From the NCBI RefSeq assembly GCF_000340475.1, contig NZ_CM001792.1:2068659-2132658 (forward strand): 64,000 nt of DNA, in the 5' to 3' direction. Origin of the DNA: Oceanobacillus kimchii X50 (GTDB lineage Bacteria; Bacillota; Bacilli; Bacillales; Amphibacillaceae). Positions 17,997 to 28,205 of the stretch are shown here, in pieces (positions within the stretch are counted from its first letter, which is position 1; each line of letters starts with the position of its first letter). The notes below the pieces were generated by a model, which was not told the origin of the DNA, searched no databases, and saw only the letters and a program-made list of their open reading frames with translations. The position numbers and the translations under genes were made by a program.

Positions 17997-20315
17997 TTAT
18001 TCCTCCACGAGCGCTTGTTCTAATACTTCGTCTAAATGTTTCACTGGTATAAATGTTAAATCATTTCGCACACTTTCTGGAATGTTCTCAATATCCTTTT
18101 CATTTTCTTCAGGAATTATAATAGTTGTTAATCCAGCACGATGAGCACTTAATGCTTTTTCTTTTAATCCTCCAATTGGCAGAACCCTTCCGCGTAAAGT
18201 GATCTCACCAGTCATTCCAACTTCTTTTTTAATCGCTCTACCTGTTAATGAGCTTACTAGAGCAGTTGCAATTGTTATCCCAGCAGATGGTCCATCTTTT
18301 GGCGTGGCTCCAGCTGGAACGTGAATATGAATATCATATTTTTCATAAAAATCAGGTTCAATATGAAAATGACTTGTTCTTGAACGTACATAACTAAATG
18401 CAGCTTGAGCAGATTCTTGCATTACATCCCCTAATTGTCCAGTTAGTGTTAATTTTCCCTTTCCAGGATAATGACTAACTTCAATTGAAAGTATATCTCC
18501 TCCAGCAGAAGTATAAGCTAGACCAGTTGCTGCACCAATTTGATCTTCTTGTTCCATTAATCCATATCGGAAATAAGGTTTACCTAAATAATCCTCTATA
18601 GTATGTTCCGTAATAATAATTCTCTCTTTCGTTGTATCCGATATTAGTGTTTTGGCTGCTTTTCTGCATAATGTCGCTATTTGTCTTTCTAATCCCCTCA
18701 CTCCTGCTTCACGAGTGTATCTCCGAATGAGTTTCATTAATGCCGATTCCCGCATTTGTAATTTGCTTTTTGTTAATCCATTTTCTTTTAACTGCTTTGG
18801 AATTAAATGTCGCTTTGCAATATGAAGTTTTTCCACTTCCGTATAACCCGCAATTGAGATTAATTCCATTCTATCAAGTAAAGGTTCAGGGATACTCGAT
18901 ACATTATTAGCAGTAGCAATAAAAAGAACATTAGATAAATCATACGTCTCTTCTATAAAGTGATCACTAAACGTATTATTTTGCTCGGGATCTAATACTT
19001 CTAACATAGCCGAAGAAGGATCCCCACGAAAATCATTTGACATTTTATCAATCTCATCAAGAAGAAAAACAGGGTTAATAGTTTCTGCTTTTTTCATTCC
19101 TTGCATAATTCTACCTGGCATTGCACCAATATAAGTTCTTCTATGCCCACGAATTTCCGCTTCATCTCTAACCCCACCTAAGGATACTCTTACAAACTTT
19201 CTATTGATGGAATTCGAAATTGAATTTGCTAAGGAGGTTTTCCCAACTCCAGGTGGTCCAACTAAACATAGGATTGGCCCTTTTATGGAGTTTGTTAATT
19301 TTTGGACAGCTAAATATTCCAGTATTCGTTCTTTAACCTTATCCAATCCATAATGATCTGTATTTAATACTTTCTCTGCTTTATTTATATTAATAGTATC
19401 TTTCGTTCTGTTTTGCCATGGTAAAGCTACAAGCCATTCAATATAATTTCTAATAACTGAGCTCTCTGCAGATGATTGAGGAACTTTTTCATATCTACCC
19501 AATTCTTTTAAAGCTACATTACGAATATGATCAGGCATGTCCGATTTCTCAATCTTAGAATGCAACTGATCTAAATCTGTTGCCTTACCATCTCTTTCAC
19601 CTAATTCTTTTTGAATTGCTTTTAATTGCTCTCTTAGGTAGTATTCTTTTTGTGTTTTTTCCATAGAAGATTTTACTCTTTGCCCTATTTTCTTTTCTAT
19701 ATCTAATACTTTCTTCTCATTTGAAATAATCTTCAATAATTTTTTGATTCGCTCATTTATACTAAGTGTTTCTAAGAGCTTTTGTTTTTCTTGTACTTTT
19801 AAAGAAATATGAGATGTTATTATATCCGCAAGTCGACCTGGTTCTTCAATGTCACCTACAGTATCAAATGTATCTTCGGTAATTTTACGGGATACTTTAA
19901 CGTATTGTTTAAAATAGTCTAGTAAGGTTCTCATTAAAGCTTCTATTTCATTTTTTTCACTTTTCGTTTCATCTAATTTCTGAACTTCTACTCGATATTC
20001 ATCATCAATATCAATGTGACGTATTATTTCTCCTCGGTACATACCTTCCACTAATACACGATTCGTTCCATTAGGTAATTTTAACATTTGCTTAACTTTT
20101 GCTACTGTACCAACCGTATATATATCCTCTGGTTGTGGATCGTCAATATTCCCCTTTTTTTGGGCTGCCAAAAATATGTATTCTTCTTCTACCATAGCCC
20201 TTTCAATAGAGGCAATTGATTTATCACGTCCCACATCAAGATGTAGAACCATAGAAGGAAAAACTAACAGTCCTCGTAATGGCAGGAGGGGGATCTGTTT
20301 AATTTCAGTTGTCAT
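17997..20315 (-). CDS. lonA: ATP-dependent protease LonA
   Basis: Cytosolic AAA+ serine protease for damaged and regulatory proteins. The 772-aa protein has the N-terminal substrate domain, Walker A GPPGVGKTSLANSI, Walker B VFLLDEIDK, and the Ser-Lys dyad (PKDGPSAGITIA and GGLKEKALSAHRAG). The ATG at 20315 is chosen because GGAGG lies 10 bases ahead of it and the protein then starts MTTEIKQIPLLPLRG like other Lons; a TTG at 20342 lies before the ribosome site. lonB, which sits between clpX and lonA in B. subtilis, is absent. A clpX terminator precedes it, so lonA has its own promoter. Confidence 0.97.
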   Translation of the reverse strand: MTTEIKQIPLLPLRGLLVFPSMVLHLDVGRDKSIASIERAMVEEEYIFLAAQKKGNIDDPQPEDIYTVGTVAKVKQMLKLPNGTNRVLVEGMYRGEIIRHIDIDDEYRVEVQKLDETKSEKNEIEALMRTLLDYFKQYVKVSRKITEDTFDTVGDIEEPGRLADIITSHISLKVQEKQKLLETLSINERIKKLLKIISNEKKVLDIEKKIGQRVKSSMEKTQKEYYLREQLKAIQKELGERDGKATDLDQLHSKIEKSDMPDHIRNVALKELGRYEKVPQSSAESSVIRNYIEWLVALPWQNRTKDTININKAEKVLNTDHYGLDKVKERILEYLAVQKLTNSIKGPILCLVGPPGVGKTSLANSISNSINRKFVRVSLGGVRDEAEIRGHRRTYIGAMPGRIMQGMKKAETINPVFLLDEIDKMSNDFRGDPSSAMLEVLDPEQNNTFSDHFIEETYDLSNVLFIATANNVSSIPEPLLDRMELISIAGYTEVEKLHIAKRHLIPKQLKENGLTKSKLQMRESALMKLIRRYTREAGVRGLERQIATLCRKAAKTLISDTTKERIIITEHTIEDYLGKPYFRYGLMEQEDQIGAATGLAYTSAGGDILSIEVSHYPGKGKLTLTGQLGDVMQESAQAAFSYVRSRTSHFHIEPDFYEKYDIHIHVPAGATPKDGPSAGITIATALVSSLTGRAIKKEVGMTGEITLRGRVLPIGGLKEKALSAHRAGLTTIIIPEENEKDIENIPESVRNDLTFIPVKHLDEVLEQALVEE

Positions 20316-20435
20316 ATATTGTGTACCTCCACTAAGTATCAAAAAATAAACTGCATTATGTAAGCTGTCTTAAATATTATTGATATTTTGCTTATTGTTA
20401 GAATGTCTCAAAGTCGCTTCTCATATGTATTTGAT

Positions 20436-20485
20436 AAAAAAAGACGGAGAAGGCAGATTGAACATAACTGCTACATCTCCGTCCT
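20436..20485 (-). terminator. Terminator of clpX
   Basis: Stem GACGGAGA (20443-20450) with TCTCCGTC (20476-20483), plus inner GCAG/CTGC pairs, and seven T after it on the minus strand. Confidence 0.85.
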
Positions 20486-20493
20486 AATTTGTA

Positions 20494-21771
20494 TTAAGCA
20501 CTTTCTTTTGGTAGTTTTTCATTCCCAAGTTTTACTGTGCCGTCTCGAAATACAAGTTTCGGACTACCATCATCCTCAGAAACCGTTTCTTTTGTAATGA
20601 TACATTTCTCTACGTCTTCTCTTGAAGGAATGTCAAACATCACATCAACAATAATACCTTCGATAATGGATCGTAGTCCTCTAGCTCCTGTTTTTCGCTC
20701 AATTGCTTTCTTTGCAATTTCTTGAAGTGCCTCTTCCTCAAATTCAAGATCCACATGATCAATCTCAAATAATTTTTGATATTGTTTTACTAACGCATTT
20801 TTGGGCTTAGTTAAGATTTCAATTAACGCTTTTTCGTCTAATGGAGTAAGGCTTCCAATAACTGGAATACGGCCGATAAACTCTGGAATTAGACCGTAAC
20901 GTAATAGATCTTCAGGTAATACTTTTGAAAGTAATTGACCAGTGTCTAAATCCTCTTGTTTTTCATTTGCACCGAAACCAATAACTTTCTTCCCTAAACG
21001 ACGTTTGATTACTTGGTCGATACCATCAAATGCACCACCAACGATGAATAAAATATTTGTTGTATCAATTTGAATGAATTCTTGGTGTGGATGCTTTCTA
21101 CCACCTTGTGGCGGAACGCTAGCTACTGTACCTTCAAGAATTTTTAGTAATGCTTGTTGTACACCTTCACCAGATACATCACGTGTAATAGATGGATTTT
21201 CAGATTTACGAGCTACTTTATCAATCTCATCTATATATATGATACCTTTTTCCGCTTTTTCTACATCATAGTCAGCAGCTTGAATTAGTTTTAGAAGAAT
21301 ATTTTCAACATCTTCCCCAACATAACCAGCTTCTGTTAAAGAAGTTGCGTCTGCCATCGCAAATGGAACATTAATAATTCTAGCTAATGTTTGAGCTAGT
21401 AATGTTTTACCACTACCTGTTGGTCCGATCATTGCAATATTACTTTTAGCAATTTCTACCTCATCATTGCCTTTTCCAGAATTCACGCGTTTATAGTGAT
21501 TATATACTGCAACAGAAAGGTTCTTTTTTGCTTTATCTTGACCGATTACATAATCATCAAGTATATCGCAAATTTCTTTTGGCTTTGGAATGTCGTTCAT
21601 TTCCATTTCTTCTTCTGTACCTAATTCTTCTTCTACGATTTCAGTACAGAGATCTATACATTCATCACATATATATACGCCTGGTCCGGCAACTAATTTA
21701 CGCACTTGCTCTTGACTTTTTCCACAAAAGGAACATTTTAGTTGTCCTTTTTCCTCATTGAATTTAAACAT
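20494..21771 (-). CDS. clpX: ClpX, ATPase subunit of ClpXP
   Basis: AAA+ unfoldase that feeds substrates to ClpP. The 425-aa protein has the N-terminal zinc-binding domain with CSFCGK and CDEC pairs, Walker A GPTGSGKT (near 118), Walker [10 protein letters not shown], and the IGF loop (KVIGFGAN) that docks on ClpP. Position between tig and lonA is conserved. A 296-bp gap separates it from tig and holds the tig terminator and presumably its own promoter. Confidence 0.98.
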   Translation of the reverse strand: MFKFNEEKGQLKCSFCGKSQEQVRKLVAGPGVYICDECIDLCTEIVEEELGTEEEMEMNDIPKPKEICDILDDYVIGQDKAKKNLSVAVYNHYKRVNSGKGNDEVEIAKSNIAMIGPTGSGKTLLAQTLARIINVPFAMADATSLTEAGYVGEDVENILLKLIQAADYDVEKAEKGIIYIDEIDKVARKSENPSITRDVSGEGVQQALLKILEGTVASVPPQGGRKHPHQEFIQIDTTNILFIVGGAFDGIDQVIKRRLGKKVIGFGANEKQEDLDTGQLLSKVLPEDLLRYGLIPEFIGRIPVIGSLTPLDEKALIEILTKPKNALVKQYQKLFEIDHVDLEFEEEALQEIAKKAIERKTGARGLRSIIEGIIVDVMFDIPSREDVEKCIITKETVSEDDGSPKLVFRDGTVKLGNEKLPKESA

Positions 21772-22016
21772 TACTTTTCACCCCTAAACGTGCTGAAATC
21801 GTTCAGCAATCAACTTTTATAGTCATCATATCAGATACAAAATAAAAAACAAAACAATATACCTTTTAGTGTCTCCCATTTGTCAGTGATAAATAAGTCT
21901 GTTCTTTCATTATGGATTTTTTTAATAAAAAGTCAACAATTTTACAAATAATTATTTCCACTTCCACTATATGTTTAATCATTACCGAATTATCCATATA
22001 ATTACTAGAAACATGA

Positions 22017-22050
22017 AAGACAAGGTGCGACAAAAATCGCACCTTGTCTT
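22017..22050 (-). terminator. Terminator of tig
   Basis: A 13-bp perfect stem (AGACAAGGTGCGA with TCGCACCTTGTCT) lies right after the tig stop. The T run is short, so efficiency is uncertain. Confidence 0.65.
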
Positions 22051-22067
22051 CTATCCAACTGTCATTG

Positions 22068-23354
22068 TTATTTAGTCTTGCTGTTTTCAGCTAAGAAGTC
22101 AATTGCTGCTCTAATTTTCAAATCATTCTCCAATGTTTCTGTGTTTCCACCAAGCATTTGTACAAGTTGATCAACTTCAGCTCCATACATTGAAGCCATT
22201 TTTTCAAGTTCTGCTTTTATGTCTTCATCAGAAGGTTTAATATCTTCTGCTTCAGAAATAGCTTCTAGTGTTAAATTAGTTTTCACACGTTTTGCAGCAT
22301 CTTCACGCATTTGTTCTTTTAAAGCATCTTTATCTTGACCAGAGAACTGCGCGTACATATCTAATGTCATCCCTTGCATTTGAAGCTGTTGTTCAAATTC
22401 ACGGACCATTTGATCTACTTCTGTATCTACCATTGCTTCAGGAATTTCTACTTCAACATTATCTGAAGCTTTTTGAATGAGTTCTTCACGTTTTTTATTT
22501 TCAACTTCTTGTTTTTTGTTTGTTTCTAACTCTTCACGTTTTTTCTTTTTCAATTCATCTAAAGATTCGACATCTTCATCAACATCTTTTGCAAATTCAT
22601 CATCAAGTTCTGGTAATTCTTTTGCTTTTACTTCATTAATCTTCACGTTAAATACAGCTTCTTTACCAGCTAAATCTTCTGCATGATATTCTTCTGGGAA
22701 TGTAACAGTAACTTCAGTTTCATCTCCAGCTTTCTTACCAACAAGTTGCTCCTCAAATCCTGGAATAAACTGACCAGAACCAATTTCTAATGAATGATTT
22801 TCGCCTTTACCACCTTCAAAAGGAACTCCGTCTTGGAAACCTTCAAAGTCGATTACAGCAGTATCGCCATCTTCAATTGCTTCGTCTTCTTTTACAATTA
22901 ATTCAGCATGACGCTCTCTTACATTTTCAATCTCTTTTTCTACATCTTCATCTGTAATTTCAACAGATTCTTCTTCTACTTCTAATCCTTTATATTCGCC
23001 AAGTTTAACTTCTGGTTTCACTTCAACTTCAGCAGTAAAGACTAATTCTTTTCCTCTTTCAATTTGCTCTATATCCACTGAAGGTTGAGCGATAGGGAAG
23101 ATAGCTGTTTCATCTATTGCTTTTGTATAAGCAGATGGTAATACAATATCCACCGCGTCTTGATAAAGTGCTTCTACACCAAAACGTTTTTCAAAGATTC
23201 CACGAGGAATTTTCCCTTTACGAAATCCTGGAATTTGAACGTCTTTAGATACTTTTTTGAAGGCTTGATTTAGTGCCTGCTCAAATTCTTCAGCAGATAC
23301 TTCAAAAGTTAGTACACCTTTATTACCTTCTTGTTTTTCCCAATTTGCTGTCAT
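22068..23354 (-). CDS. tig: Trigger factor, ribosome-bound chaperone
   Basis: Folding helper at the ribosome exit tunnel with peptidyl-prolyl isomerase activity. The ribosome-binding signature [17 protein letters not shown] is near residue 43; an FKBP-type PPIase domain follows (about 150-240, with [20 protein letters not shown]), then a charged helical C-terminal arm. The ATG at 23354 (428 aa) is chosen: GGAGGG lies 8 bases ahead and the protein starts [11 protein letters not shown]; an upstream in-frame extension to 23429 is not family-like. The coding sequence is very acidic, as is common in halotolerant bacilli. Confidence 0.97.
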   Translation of the reverse strand: MTANWEKQEGNKGVLTFEVSAEEFEQALNQAFKKVSKDVQIPGFRKGKIPRGIFEKRFGVEALYQDAVDIVLPSAYTKAIDETAIFPIAQPSVDIEQIERGKELVFTAEVEVKPEVKLGEYKGLEVEEESVEITDEDVEKEIENVRERHAELIVKEDEAIEDGDTAVIDFEGFQDGVPFEGGKGENHSLEIGSGQFIPGFEEQLVGKKAGDETEVTVTFPEEYHAEDLAGKEAVFNVKINEVKAKELPELDDEFAKDVDEDVESLDELKKKKREELETNKKQEVENKKREELIQKASDNVEVEIPEAMVDTEVDQMVREFEQQLQMQGMTLDMYAQFSGQDKDALKEQMREDAAKRVKTNLTLEAISEAEDIKPSDEDIKAELEKMASMYGAEVDQLVQMLGGNTETLENDLKIRAAIDFLAENSKTK

Positions 23355-23470
23355 TATTAATTCCCTCCAAAATCTATAATACAAATTTCTTTGTTTTTCA
23401 TTAATGGAATGATCGCTATTTACAACCATCTCATTATAACATAAATGCTAATGGTTTCAAGCATTTTACG

Positions 23471-24451
23471 CTATTCTTCAATGATACTTAAATATAAAGA
23501 GTCACACATTTGAATAGAATCCATCCATTTCTTAACATCTTCACTTATTTCTTCAATACCTATATCCATTTGAAGATAACGTTTTGCTAAGTTAATTGCT
23601 GCGGAGATAAATAAATCCAATTCTTCATTCAACGTTTTAAAAGGATAGATCACATAAAAATAACGGTAAATAAGCTGTTCAATCAGCTGCTGCATAGATG
23701 GATTATTTACCATCCTAATTTCAAGCTCTTTTTTAGCCAATTGATATTCATGTAAATCTTCTATCTTACTTATCTGATTAGGTGTAATATCTAAACTCAC
23801 ATCAAACTTATGTATTGAAATAGTTTCACTAACTTTACAATCAACCAGCCATTGCATTATAGATGTCTTCACAACAGGATGTATTTGACTATTTTCTAGT
23901 AATGGATACATATCAGATGTAGGGCTTACCTTTAATGCTCTTATTTTTTTAATAAGTTGCCATTGTTTTTTATGTTGATCTTGATTAATTGCTTGATGTA
24001 ACTCATCAATATGAATAGAAGAATAATCATTTTGAATATCTATCTTCATACTTTGACTCATTTCATATAATTGTTGAAATGGTTCCCGCAAGAGTTCTGG
24101 TACATTATTTTGTTCAAATTCATATTCCACTTGTTCCATAAGTATTTCATATTGACTAGTTTGAAACAAAATCGTCAAATAAATATGTAAGTAATGATAA
24201 TAATGCTCATCTTTATTTGCTGTCAGCTCTTCACAAAGATCTTGTGCATCTTTATAATTTCCTAACTCCATTAAACACATTAATTTTCCTATGTATATCT
24301 CATGACTACTTGCATGATATTCTATTAAGTGGTTGAGCTTATCCAAAGCTTCTTCATAACGTTTTTCCTGTAATGCTCTCAAACTTTCATCCTCAAGTGT
24401 TTTTTTAACAGAAGGAAACAAAACCACATTATCTACTTCCTTATAACTCAT
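23471..24451 (-). CDS. ysoA: TPR-repeat protein YsoA
   Basis: A 326-aa soluble protein with tetratricopeptide-like repeats in its first half (ALQEKRYEEALDKLNHLIEYH, GNYKDAQDLCEEL) and a helical C-terminal half. B. subtilis has the TPR protein gene ysoA immediately upstream of tig, as here; the function is unknown. Start ATG at 24451. The gap to tig is 116 bp. It marks the left border of the accessory block: in B. subtilis the leu genes follow. Confidence 0.8.
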   Translation of the reverse strand: MSYKEVDNVVLFPSVKKTLEDESLRALQEKRYEEALDKLNHLIEYHASSHEIYIGKLMCLMELGNYKDAQDLCEELTANKDEHYYHYLHIYLTILFQTSQYEILMEQVEYEFEQNNVPELLREPFQQLYEMSQSMKIDIQNDYSSIHIDELHQAINQDQHKKQWQLIKKIRALKVSPTSDMYPLLENSQIHPVVKTSIMQWLVDCKVSETISIHKFDVSLDITPNQISKIEDLHEYQLAKKELEIRMVNNPSMQQLIEQLIYRYFYVIYPFKTLNEELDLFISAAINLAKRYLQMDIGIEEISEDVKKWMDSIQMCDSLYLSIIEE

Positions 24452-24724
24452 TCCTTCACCTCACTCTCTACATACAAATTAACAATATTTATATATACCC
24501 TAATAAATTATAACTTAAACATATTAAAAATAGCTACATAACTTCATTAAATTAATACATAAAACCATTTGATGTATGTAATACATTCTAGAATTTCTTA
24601 TTTAAATCCTGCCAGTAGACAGAACTTCTAATTAGGTGATTAATTCTTACAAGATTCGACTTCATCATCATTATTGGTTTTCCTCATTCCAAAAATTAAA
24701 AAGTTAACTTATATCTCTACTAAA

Positions 24725-24834
24725 CTATTTCCCTATTTTTTCTTTTAACCTTTTACATAATGGATGAAACCAGTAATACCAATAGGTAGCAGCCGTTCCT
24801 AATACAATTAAAAATCTATAAAATACAGAAGCTG
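24725..24834 (-). pseudogene. C-terminal remnant of a membrane protein gene
   Basis: The minus strand reads a 35-codon tail, ASVFYRFLIVLGTAATYWYY followed by a basic end (KRLKEKIGK) and a TAG. A stop lies directly upstream in frame and there is no start, so this is the tail of a lost membrane protein. A hydrophobic helix with a lysine-rich end resembles tails of acyltransferase or polysaccharide membrane proteins, but the family cannot be named. It lies in the 417-bp spacer between ysoA and the nucleotide-sugar operon, where little else is visible apart from AT-rich DNA. Confidence 0.35.
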
Positions 24835-24868
24835 ATTAATTGAATGTATATTTATTAGGAGGTCAACT

Positions 24869-26194
24869 ATGAAAAAAACAAACAATATAACAAACAATTC
24901 CTATGTAAGATCAAAAGTAGGTGTAATTGGCATGGGTTATGTCGGACTTCCTCTAGCTTTATTATTCTTAAACAAAGGATATCAAGTTACTGGAATTGAT
25001 ATTAATCAATCTAAAATTAACCAACTACAGGACGGAAAAAGTTACATCCCAGATGTTAAAGACAAAGAACTACATGAAGCGCTACAATCTGATAATATTA
25101 TATTCACTTCAAATTATGATGTCATAAGTCAACTAGATATTATCGTAATCTGCGTTCCAACCCCTTTAACGAACAATCAAATTCCTGATCTTAGTTATAT
25201 AAAAAATGCAAGTGAAGAGATCTATCCAAGACTGCAAATTAATCAGTTAGTTATTTTAGAAAGTTCCACTTATCCAGGAACTACTCGTGATATTCTCCTA
25301 CCTATATTAGAAAAAAGTAAATTACAGATAGGAACAGATTTCTATCTAGGATATTCTCCCGAAAGGATTGATCCTGGGAATAACACATTGAAAGTAGAAG
25401 AAATCCCTAAAGTAGTTGGCGGTATAACTGAGGATTGTCTGCAAATGATATCCGATTTCTATCAAAATGTATTTAATGAAATAATCCCAACTTCTTCTGT
25501 TGAAATAGCTGAACTATGTAAATTATTGGAGAATAGTTACCGTTTTATTAATGTATCCTTTATTAATGAATTGGCTATGCTTTGCGACCAACTAAATATA
25601 AATTTATGGGAAGCAATTGATGCTGCTAGTTCAAAACCTTATGGGTTTCAACCATTTTACCCAGGTCCTGGAATTGGTGGACACTGTATTCCTATAGATC
25701 CTCTGTATTTATCTTGGATAGGTCAACAACATGGATTTCAAAACCAGTTTCTATCTCTGGCAGAGAATAAAAACAAGGATATTAGTCAATATGTAATCAA
25801 TCAAATTAACACTGTAGTTAATGAAGAAAAACCTACTAGTGAGGCAAATATTCTTATCTGTGGAATATCTTATAAAAAAGATTCGAATGATGTTCGTACA
25901 TCTCCACCTTTAGAAATTATGAAAGCTTTATTAAATAATTACAAGAGTTTGGAGTACTTTGATCCCTTTGTTCCATCGGTACAAATCAACCAAAAAACTT
26001 ATTATAGTACGGAGTTAACTCCTCAATTATTGAAAAAAATGGACATTGTTGTCTTGTTGGTAGATCATTCCACCATTCCTGTTCAGGAAATACTAGATCA
26101 CGCAAAAAAAGTGTATGATACGAAAAATGTAACTGATGGATTAACTGGAAATGCTAAAGTATTTTTATTGGGCAACGGAAATATCTCTAAATAG
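24869..26194 (+). CDS. Nucleotide-sugar 6-dehydrogenase (WbpA/TuaD family)
   Basis: Two-step NAD-dependent oxidation of a UDP-sugar to the UDP-uronic acid. The 441-aa protein has the Rossmann motif VGVIGMGYVGLPLALLF (near 17), VPTPLT, the ESSTYPGTT segment, and the catalytic cysteine in GPGIGGHCIPIDPLYL (near 270). The GGHCIPIDPLY form and the long N-terminus resemble UDP-N-acetylhexosamine dehydrogenases (WbpA/WecC type) more than UDP-glucose dehydrogenase; the substrate is inference. AGGAGG is 8 bases before the ATG. First gene of a three-gene run with a glycosyltransferase and an epimerase. Confidence 0.88.
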   Translation: MKKTNNITNNSYVRSKVGVIGMGYVGLPLALLFLNKGYQVTGIDINQSKINQLQDGKSYIPDVKDKELHEALQSDNIIFTSNYDVISQLDIIVICVPTPLTNNQIPDLSYIKNASEEIYPRLQINQLVILESSTYPGTTRDILLPILEKSKLQIGTDFYLGYSPERIDPGNNTLKVEEIPKVVGGITEDCLQMISDFYQNVFNEIIPTSSVEIAELCKLLENSYRFINVSFINELAMLCDQLNINLWEAIDAASSKPYGFQPFYPGPGIGGHCIPIDPLYLSWIGQQHGFQNQFLSLAENKNKDISQYVINQINTVVNEEKPTSEANILICGISYKKDSNDVRTSPPLEIMKALLNNYKSLEYFDPFVPSVQINQKTYYSTELTPQLLKKMDIVVLLVDHSTIPVQEILDHAKKVYDTKNVTDGLTGNAKVFLLGNGNISK

Positions 26195-26204
26195 GTGATA
26201 GTTT

Positions 26205-26891
26205 ATGATATCGATTATTACTTGTACGAATCGAGACCATATGATGGAAAACATCTTCCAAAACTATATTTCACAATCTTTAGATAACAAGGAATTAATT
26301 ATCATTCTAAATAATGATAGCATTAATATAGACACATGGTTATCCAAAGCTGCGAATTATTCGAATGTATCTGTTTTTCAAATGCCTGAGTGGAATACAG
26401 CTAGCGAGTGTAAAATGTTTGCATCTCAACAAGCATCTTATGATTATATTGCAAAATTTGATGATGATGACTACTATGCCCCTAATTATTTAGAATCCAT
26501 TTGGTCTATTTATCAAAACAACAAACAAGTAGATATTATAGGAAAGAGTTCGGTTTATGTATATTTTCAAAAGAGCAATTTTCTTGGCATCTTACATTCT
26601 AATAAAGAAAACCAATATACAAATCGTGTAGTAGATTCCACTCTAACATTTAAAAAAGAAGTGTTGTCAAAAGTGTCTTTCATTAGATGTAAGTATGGTT
26701 CCGACGCTAAATTTCAAAAGGACTGCATTTATAATGGATATAAAATTTATTCTATAGACAGATTTAATCATGTTATTTTTCGTAATGAATCTCATAATCA
26801 ACACACGTGGAAAATTACAGATAAACAACTAATGGATGCATGCACAGATCTTATCTGTACAAATGATTTTAAAACGATAATCCACCGGTAA
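26205..26891 (+). CDS. Family 2 glycosyltransferase
   Basis: A 228-aa GT-A enzyme with ISIITCTNRD at the N-terminus and the metal/UDP-sugar-binding acidic run KFDDDDYYAPNYL near residue 89. There is no transmembrane segment, so it acts in the cytosol or peripherally. GGTGAT precedes the ATG, 10 bp after the dehydrogenase stop, so the two are cotranscribed. Donor and acceptor are unknown; the neighbours suggest a HexNAc or HexNAc-uronic acid donor. Confidence 0.85.
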   Translation: MISIITCTNRDHMMENIFQNYISQSLDNKELIIILNNDSINIDTWLSKAANYSNVSVFQMPEWNTASECKMFASQQASYDYIAKFDDDDYYAPNYLESIWSIYQNNKQVDIIGKSSVYVYFQKSNFLGILHSNKENQYTNRVVDSTLTFKKEVLSKVSFIRCKYGSDAKFQKDCIYNGYKIYSIDRFNHVIFRNESHNQHTWKITDKQLMDACTDLICTNDFKTIIHR

Positions 26892-27005
26892 ATAAAGAAA
26901 ATATTTGCCTATTTTGTGAAATCAATTATATCCCCCCTATACGTATTTTTATAACTTTCATAGTATATCTAGATCTAGCTATCAAATTAAAAAGGGGGAA
27001 TGAAA

Positions 27006-27935
27006 TTGACAAGATATTTAGTTACTGGTGGTGCAGGATTTGTAGGATCAAATATAGTAAGAAAGCTTGTAGCAAACAGAGAATCGGTTAGATTACTAGA
27101 TAATTTTAGTACTGGAAATAAAGATAATATAGCAGATATTAGTGATCAAGTAGAGATAATTAACGGAGACTTTACAAATAAAGCTATTGTTAAAAAGGCA
27201 ATTAAAGATGTAGATATAATATTACATCAAGGAGCTATTCCTTCCGTTCCAAAATCAATCGACAATCCAATACTATCTAATTATGCAAACGTGAACGGTA
27301 CACTTACTCTTTTAAATGCTGCAGTAGAAGAAGGTGTCAGTCGATTTGTATATGCAGCTTCTTCTTCTGCTTATGGCAATAACAAAAAGCTACCAAAACA
27401 AGAAAGTATGGCCGCTAATCCTATGTCACCTTATGCAGTTAGTAAATATACAGGTGAACTATACTGTAAAGTTTTCTATGAAATATACGGATTAGAAACG
27501 ATTTCCTTACGATATTTTAATGTGTTCGGTCCAAGACAAAATCCGCATTCAAAATATGCCGCAGTCATACCTGCGTTTATAGAATCAATTATTCATAATC
27601 AATCACCTACTATATTTGGTGATGGAACACAATCAAGAGACTTCACTTATATCGATAATATTGTGTCTGCTAACCTACTTGCTGCTACTGCAAAAAAATT
27701 ACAAGGCGAAGTAGTTAATATCGGTACAGGATCACAAATACAATTAAATGATTTAGTAGATCGCATTAACAAAATTTTAGAAAAAAACATCCCAGCTACC
27801 TACACAAATGATCGTGCGGGAGATGTTAAACATTCATTGGCTGATATACAACGCGCTAAAGAAATTATAAAATACGAGCCAATAACATCTTTTGATGATG
27901 GACTGATAAAAACGGTAAATTGGTTTAACAAATAA
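27006..27935 (+). CDS. UDP-sugar 4-epimerase (extended SDR, WbpP-like)
   Basis: NAD-dependent extended short-chain dehydrogenase of about 309 aa. Marks are the VTGGAGFVGSNIVRKL nucleotide site, SSSAYG, the catalytic YAVSK (near 148), and RYFNVFGPRQNP, a segment typical of UDP-GlcNAc/Glc(A) 4-epimerases. The start is uncertain: AAAGGGGG (to 26998) is only one base from the ATG at 27000, but 7 bases from a TTG at 27006, which I prefer. It follows the glycosyltransferase after 114 bp, with the dehydrogenase suggesting a route to UDP-GalNAc(A). No flippase or polymerase is encoded nearby. Confidence 0.87.
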   Translation: MTRYLVTGGAGFVGSNIVRKLVANRESVRLLDNFSTGNKDNIADISDQVEIINGDFTNKAIVKKAIKDVDIILHQGAIPSVPKSIDNPILSNYANVNGTLTLLNAAVEEGVSRFVYAASSSAYGNNKKLPKQESMAANPMSPYAVSKYTGELYCKVFYEIYGLETISLRYFNVFGPRQNPHSKYAAVIPAFIESIIHNQSPTIFGDGTQSRDFTYIDNIVSANLLAATAKKLQGEVVNIGTGSQIQLNDLVDRINKILEKNIPATYTNDRAGDVKHSLADIQRAKEIIKYEPITSFDDGLIKTVNWFNK

Positions 27936-28020
27936 AAATGGAATAGAAATACCCGAAAGCATATATTTTATGATTATTAATCACTAGATAAAGATGCTAC
28001 AATTCAAATAAATATATTAA

Positions 28021-28103
28021 AGCAGATGAAATAATACGGACCTAACTAGTTTAATTAATTATTTAAACTGATACCGTTTTAAATCATATTTCATCTGCTT
28101 TTT
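28021..28103 (+). terminator. Long hairpin terminator after the epimerase gene
   Basis: AGCAGATGAAATA (28021-28033) pairs with TATTTCATCTGCT (28087-28099) and leads into a T run. The 53-base loop holds a second nested stem (AGTTTAA/TTAAACT). It is longer than usual for a simple terminator. Confidence 0.6.
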
Positions 28104-28205
28104 GTTATTCTTTTTTATTTATACGATTAGATTTCGTACATCTATCTCGACTAATTTCCATCTTCTCAAAAGCAAAAATTCATTCAGCGGGGATTTTTCG
28201 TTCTT

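Noticed and set aside
20316..20342. Longer lonA starting at TTG 20342
   Set aside because: The only good ribosome site (GGAGG) lies inside this extension, ahead of the ATG at 20315.
23355..23429. N-terminal extension of trigger factor
   Set aside because: The ribosome site and the family N-terminus both point to the ATG at 23354.
28069..28082. cre-like TGATACCGTTTTAA
   Set aside because: One mismatch, and it lies inside a hairpin between two convergent gene ends, where a promoter-control role is unlikely.
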